A DNA stretch of 64,000 nucleotides from Sphingobacterium sp. GVS05A (lineage in GTDB: Bacteria; Bacteroidota; Bacteroidia; Sphingobacteriales; Sphingobacteriaceae). The DNA is taken from NCBI RefSeq assembly GCF_019969845.1, contig NZ_JAHXYR010000005.1, positions 372,001-436,000 of the forward strand, written 5' to 3'. A program made the position numbers and the translations under genes. Below the pieces are notes generated by a model that saw nothing but the letters and a program-made list of their open reading frames with translations, made no database searches and was not told the origin of the DNA. Shown one piece after another: positions 61,815-64,000 of the stretch; position 1 is the first letter of the stretch; every line of letters begins with the position of its first letter.

Positions 61815-62477
61815 TCAATTTATCAAACCGGAAATGATATTGATAGTCAATGCCACCACGAATGTGTTGAGTGCAAAGGAGAGGAGACCGTGAAACAACG
61901 CAACACGTCTTATCTTTTTCGATGAAATACCCACATCAGACACCTGAAATGTACAGCCCATGACAAAAGAAAAATAGGCAAGATCCAAATAGTCCGGTTT
62001 GTCGTCCCCTGGGAATTCCAATCCACTGCCCTTGGAACCATTTTCATAATATAAACGTGCATAATGGAATGTGTAGATGGTATGAACCAGACACCAGGAA
62101 GCCAGTATGGCTAACATACAGATGACGATAATAAATGAATCACTAAGCTGTTTATCTTTAGTCGATATAATGATCATTAGTACAGAAATAAAGCAACTAA
62201 CCGTAACTAATATTATAAATAGGGATACAAAAAGTCGGCTACCGTCTTCCTGTTGTGCTTTCTTAGCGATTGTGGTCACCGGCATGGTGTAAAACGTATA
62301 CCAGGAAACCAATATATAGGAAATACAAAAGCCAAGCCAACATAAAACCAGACTTAACAATGTGAAGGTTTTAATCGGGGAAAAGATATACACAAGTATA
62401 AAAACACAAATTGCGATTAGAGCTCGGTGAATGGACTTCATTTGATGCAGTATTGTCCTTATTTTTTCCATGATCAT
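61815..62477 (-). CDS. DUF1345 family membrane protein
   Basis: 220-aa inner-membrane protein with about six helices. The DUF1345 signature is near the C-terminus: DYLDLAYFSFVMGCTFQVSD, VGISSKKIRRVALFHGLLSF. Function unknown. Starts at MIMEKIR (62477) or the second Met, 3 bp after the stop of the upstream lipoprotein gene, so the two are cotranscribed. Confidence 0.88.
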   Translation of the reverse strand: MIMEKIRTILHQMKSIHRALIAICVFILVYIFSPIKTFTLLSLVLCWLGFCISYILVSWYTFYTMPVTTIAKKAQQEDGSRLFVSLFIILVTVSCFISVLMIIISTKDKQLSDSFIIVICMLAILASWCLVHTIYTFHYARLYYENGSKGSGLEFPGDDKPDYLDLAYFSFVMGCTFQVSDVGISSKKIRRVALFHGLLSFALNTFVVALTINIISGLIN

Positions 62478-62480
62478 AAA

Positions 62481-63290
62481 TTAACAATCGAACTGTTCGC
62501 TCGCCTCGAAAATCAAAGGTTTTCCGCCGTTAGAAAGAAATAGTAATGTAGTTTCTTCCTCATAGTGACTTGGATTGGAAAAGATAAAATCCAACTGTCC
62601 ATCACGATCTATATCACCAACAAACTGTGTAGACATAAATATATGATCATATTGATCTTTTTGAAATAATGTTATTTCTTTAGCTCCCCCAAAGGTGGCA
62701 TTGAGCTTGTAGTGTGCGACTTCGTGAAATAGTTTTTCATGTCCCTTTTCATCCGTCTGCACTTCAGTGGATTTGATGTCTCCCAATCCTTTAAGGACAA
62801 TTCGTTGTTTTTTAAAATTATACTCTACAGATTCCTTGGGCCAGATCTCCGAATGGTTTACCTTCATGTTTTCCACGACTCCCGTCGTCAATCCTTTAAT
62901 ATTTAGGAACAAAAGCGAGTTTCTTTTGGACTGGACACTTTTTGACGGAACCTGAGCACATTCATCATAACTATCGTTAATTTCATAATCGACTTTATCC
63001 AGATAATATTTCCCCTCGCGCTCATAAAGATCAAACCAATCCTTATTCAATACAGCGGTCGGATCCTCTTTTTCCCAGATGCGATAACTGCGTACCAAAA
63101 AAATCTGCCCTTTTGAACTATCGGCTGCTGCCGAAATTAACAAGGCTGTACTGTCTTTCGATGCCAAAGATGAGCTATCTTTTGTAGCAACCGAATCTAT
63201 TGGGGTATCACCTTTTTTCGTTGTGGGACTGTGACAAGCTTGGATGAATAATAGCCCAAACAGTAAGGTCAAAACAGAATAGCTGTTCAT
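62481..63290 (-). CDS. Hypothetical lipoprotein (269 aa)
   Basis: Unrecognised. Lipoprotein signal MNSYSVLTLLFGLLFIQAC (Cys 19), a Ser/Thr/Lys-rich linker, then a strand-rich domain with IFMSTQFVGDIDRDGQLDFI, a calcium-binding-like D-x-D-x-D-x2-D loop of the FG-GAP/VCBS type. Cytosolic face excluded. A 19-bp-arm palindrome (63289-63334) covers its start codon and the region before it, suggesting control of translation. Upstream partner of the DUF1345 gene. Confidence 0.72.
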   Translation of the reverse strand: MNSYSVLTLLFGLLFIQACHSPTTKKGDTPIDSVATKDSSSLASKDSTALLISAAADSSKGQIFLVRSYRIWEKEDPTAVLNKDWFDLYEREGKYYLDKVDYEINDSYDECAQVPSKSVQSKRNSLLFLNIKGLTTGVVENMKVNHSEIWPKESVEYNFKKQRIVLKGLGDIKSTEVQTDEKGHEKLFHEVAHYKLNATFGGAKEITLFQKDQYDHIFMSTQFVGDIDRDGQLDFIFSNPSHYEEETTLLFLSNGGKPLIFEASEQFDC

Positions 63291-63334
63291 ATATTGTGAA
63301 TTTTTATTTAAATATATAAAAATTCACAATATAT
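63289..63334. promoter_or_regulatory. 46-bp palindrome over the lipoprotein start codon
   Basis: ATATATTGTGAATTTTTAT (63289-63307) and ATAAAAATTCACAATATAT (63316-63334) are perfect 19-bp inverted arms with an 8-nt spacer. In the minus-strand transcript the 3' arm ends in the ATG of the lipoprotein gene (63290-63288), so a hairpin would cover the start region. There is no U-tract, so it is not a standard terminator. Could also be a protein-binding operator. Confidence 0.65.
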
Positions 63335-63342
63335 AATTCCTC

Positions 63343-64000
63343 CTAAGAGAGTGCTTCCTTAAGTAAGGAAAATGATTTCAGGCACTTTTCATCGTCAAAG
63401 ATATAGGAGGTCGCTATAATTTCATCGACTTTATGATCTTTGACAAATTTCTCTATCTCTGGAGCGATTTTATTTTTATCTCCCACAAAAGCGCAGGAAG
63501 CCATGCTGTGTACAGCTTGTTCGATGGCCGGAATGCCTTTATAAATCACCTCTTCCGTCGGCGGAGATAAGGGTCTCCTTGCATTCGTTACTATACCAGC
63601 AAATAAATTATAGAAGCTGGTTGACAAAAACTCAGCCTCTTCGGTACTGTCTGCAGCAATAACATTTACACATGAAATAAAGTAAGGTTTATCCAATACC
63701 TCCGATGGTACAAAGTTCTGATGATAGATCATACTTGCTGAGGCAAATTGAGCCGGCGCAAAATGTGTTGCAAAGGCGTAGGGAAGTCCTAAACTAGCCG
63801 CTAAATAAGCGCTATCTGTACTAGACCCTAGAATATAAAGGGGGATTTCCAGTCCTTCACCAGGGAATGCTCGCACCTTTTCATCATAATTATCGGCGCT
63901 GAAATAACGTTGAAGATCTTTGACCTCCTGCGGAAACTGAAAGGCAGTATTCAGATTATTTCTACGCAAGGCCATTGCAGTCAATTGATCGGTACCTGGT
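63343..64000 (-). CDS. LLM-class flavin-dependent oxidoreductase, 3' part (runs off the window)
   Basis: C-terminal 219 codons of a luciferase-like (LLM) FMN/F420-type monooxygenase or oxidoreductase. The frame is open to the last base (reading PGTDQLTAMALRRNN at the edge), so the true start lies to the right of the window. Family pieces: APGTDQLTAMALRR, YFSADNYDEKVRAFPG, PLYILGSSTDSAYLAASLGL, PYAFATHFAPAQF, and the tail VGDKNKIAPEIEKFVKDHKV. Substrate unknown. Confidence 0.85.
   Translation of the reverse strand, partial: PGTDQLTAMALRRNNLNTAFQFPQEVKDLQRYFSADNYDEKVRAFPGEGLEIPLYILGSSTDSAYLAASLGLPYAFATHFAPAQFASASMIYHQNFVPSEVLDKPYFISCVNVIAADSTEEAEFLSTSFYNLFAGIVTNARRPLSPPTEEVIYKGIPAIEQAVHSMASCAFVGDKNKIAPEIEKFVKDHKVDEIIATSYIFDDEKCLKSFSLLKEALS

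Overview
The window looks like a chromosome segment of a low-GC member of the Bacteroidota, most likely family Sphingobacteriaceae (Sphingobacterium or a close relative). The grounds are gene content (DUF3822-rsmD-coaD cluster, TlpA proteins with DUF4369-like N-termini, a PorT-like outer-membrane protein, a DPP4-type S9 peptidase), many lipoproteins, and promoters of the TTTG-N19/20-TAnnTTTG type in front of both tRNA genes. No insertion sequence, prophage, CRISPR array or replication origin was seen.

Layout. 1-4658: heavy-metal export set (TolC channel, RND adaptor with a His-rich loop, Zn/Cd-type P1B-ATPase), followed by a non-coding array of degenerate 11-bp units. 5210-10328: a small hypothetical gene, a DUF389 membrane protein, then a decayed stretch (AraC-GyrI pseudogene, tail of an agmatine deiminase, frameshifted ribB) leading into a siderophore-interacting-type flavoprotein and a Crp/Fnr regulator. 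10585-17451: retropepsin-like protein, Tet-type MFS pump, OsmC, DinB, TlpA, DedA and DUF6157 proteins. 17452-20437: a long non-coding leader with two hairpins, then an alpha-oxoamine synthase paired with a TetR regulator. 20609-34789: metallophosphoesterases, GlgC, an EptA/MCR-type phosphoethanolamine transferase, an RibD-C/DHFR-like reductase, an M20 peptidase, an AlkD-like protein and a divergent MarR/UvrA-like pair.

34959-41524 is a second metal and redox block: CopA copper ATPase, a small HMA protein, an unknown small lipoprotein, a TlpA lipoprotein, a hydrolase, a Crp/Fnr regulator and a CDF transporter. 41760-44777 holds a beta-barrel protein, a Gfo/Idh/MocA oxidoreductase, a short Fur-like DNA-binding protein and tRNA-His. 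45036-58788 is mostly housekeeping: HtpG, YqgE, PdxH with NuoC-NuoD (split from the rest of complex I), a family 2 glycosyltransferase with RuvB, an S9 peptidase, a RecD-like helicase and DUF3822-RsmD-CoaD. 59018-64000 holds an aldo/keto reductase, tRNA-Leu, a PNPOx-like gene remnant, a second 11-bp array, a di-haem cytochrome, lipoproteins, a DUF1345 protein and the 3' part of an LLM flavin oxidoreductase that runs off the window.

The most unusual signal is the pair of intergenic arrays at about 4794-5045 and 60572-60822. Both are about 250 bp, both keep an 11-bp period for some 20 units, but their consensus words differ (GTCCG-type against CAAAGAA-type); the second has two arms of opposite orientation meeting near 60690. 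They are not CRISPR arrays and are not coding. Other points worth attention are a 19-bp-arm palindrome covering a start codon (63289-63334), the structured leader before the alpha-oxoamine synthase, and several eroded genes.
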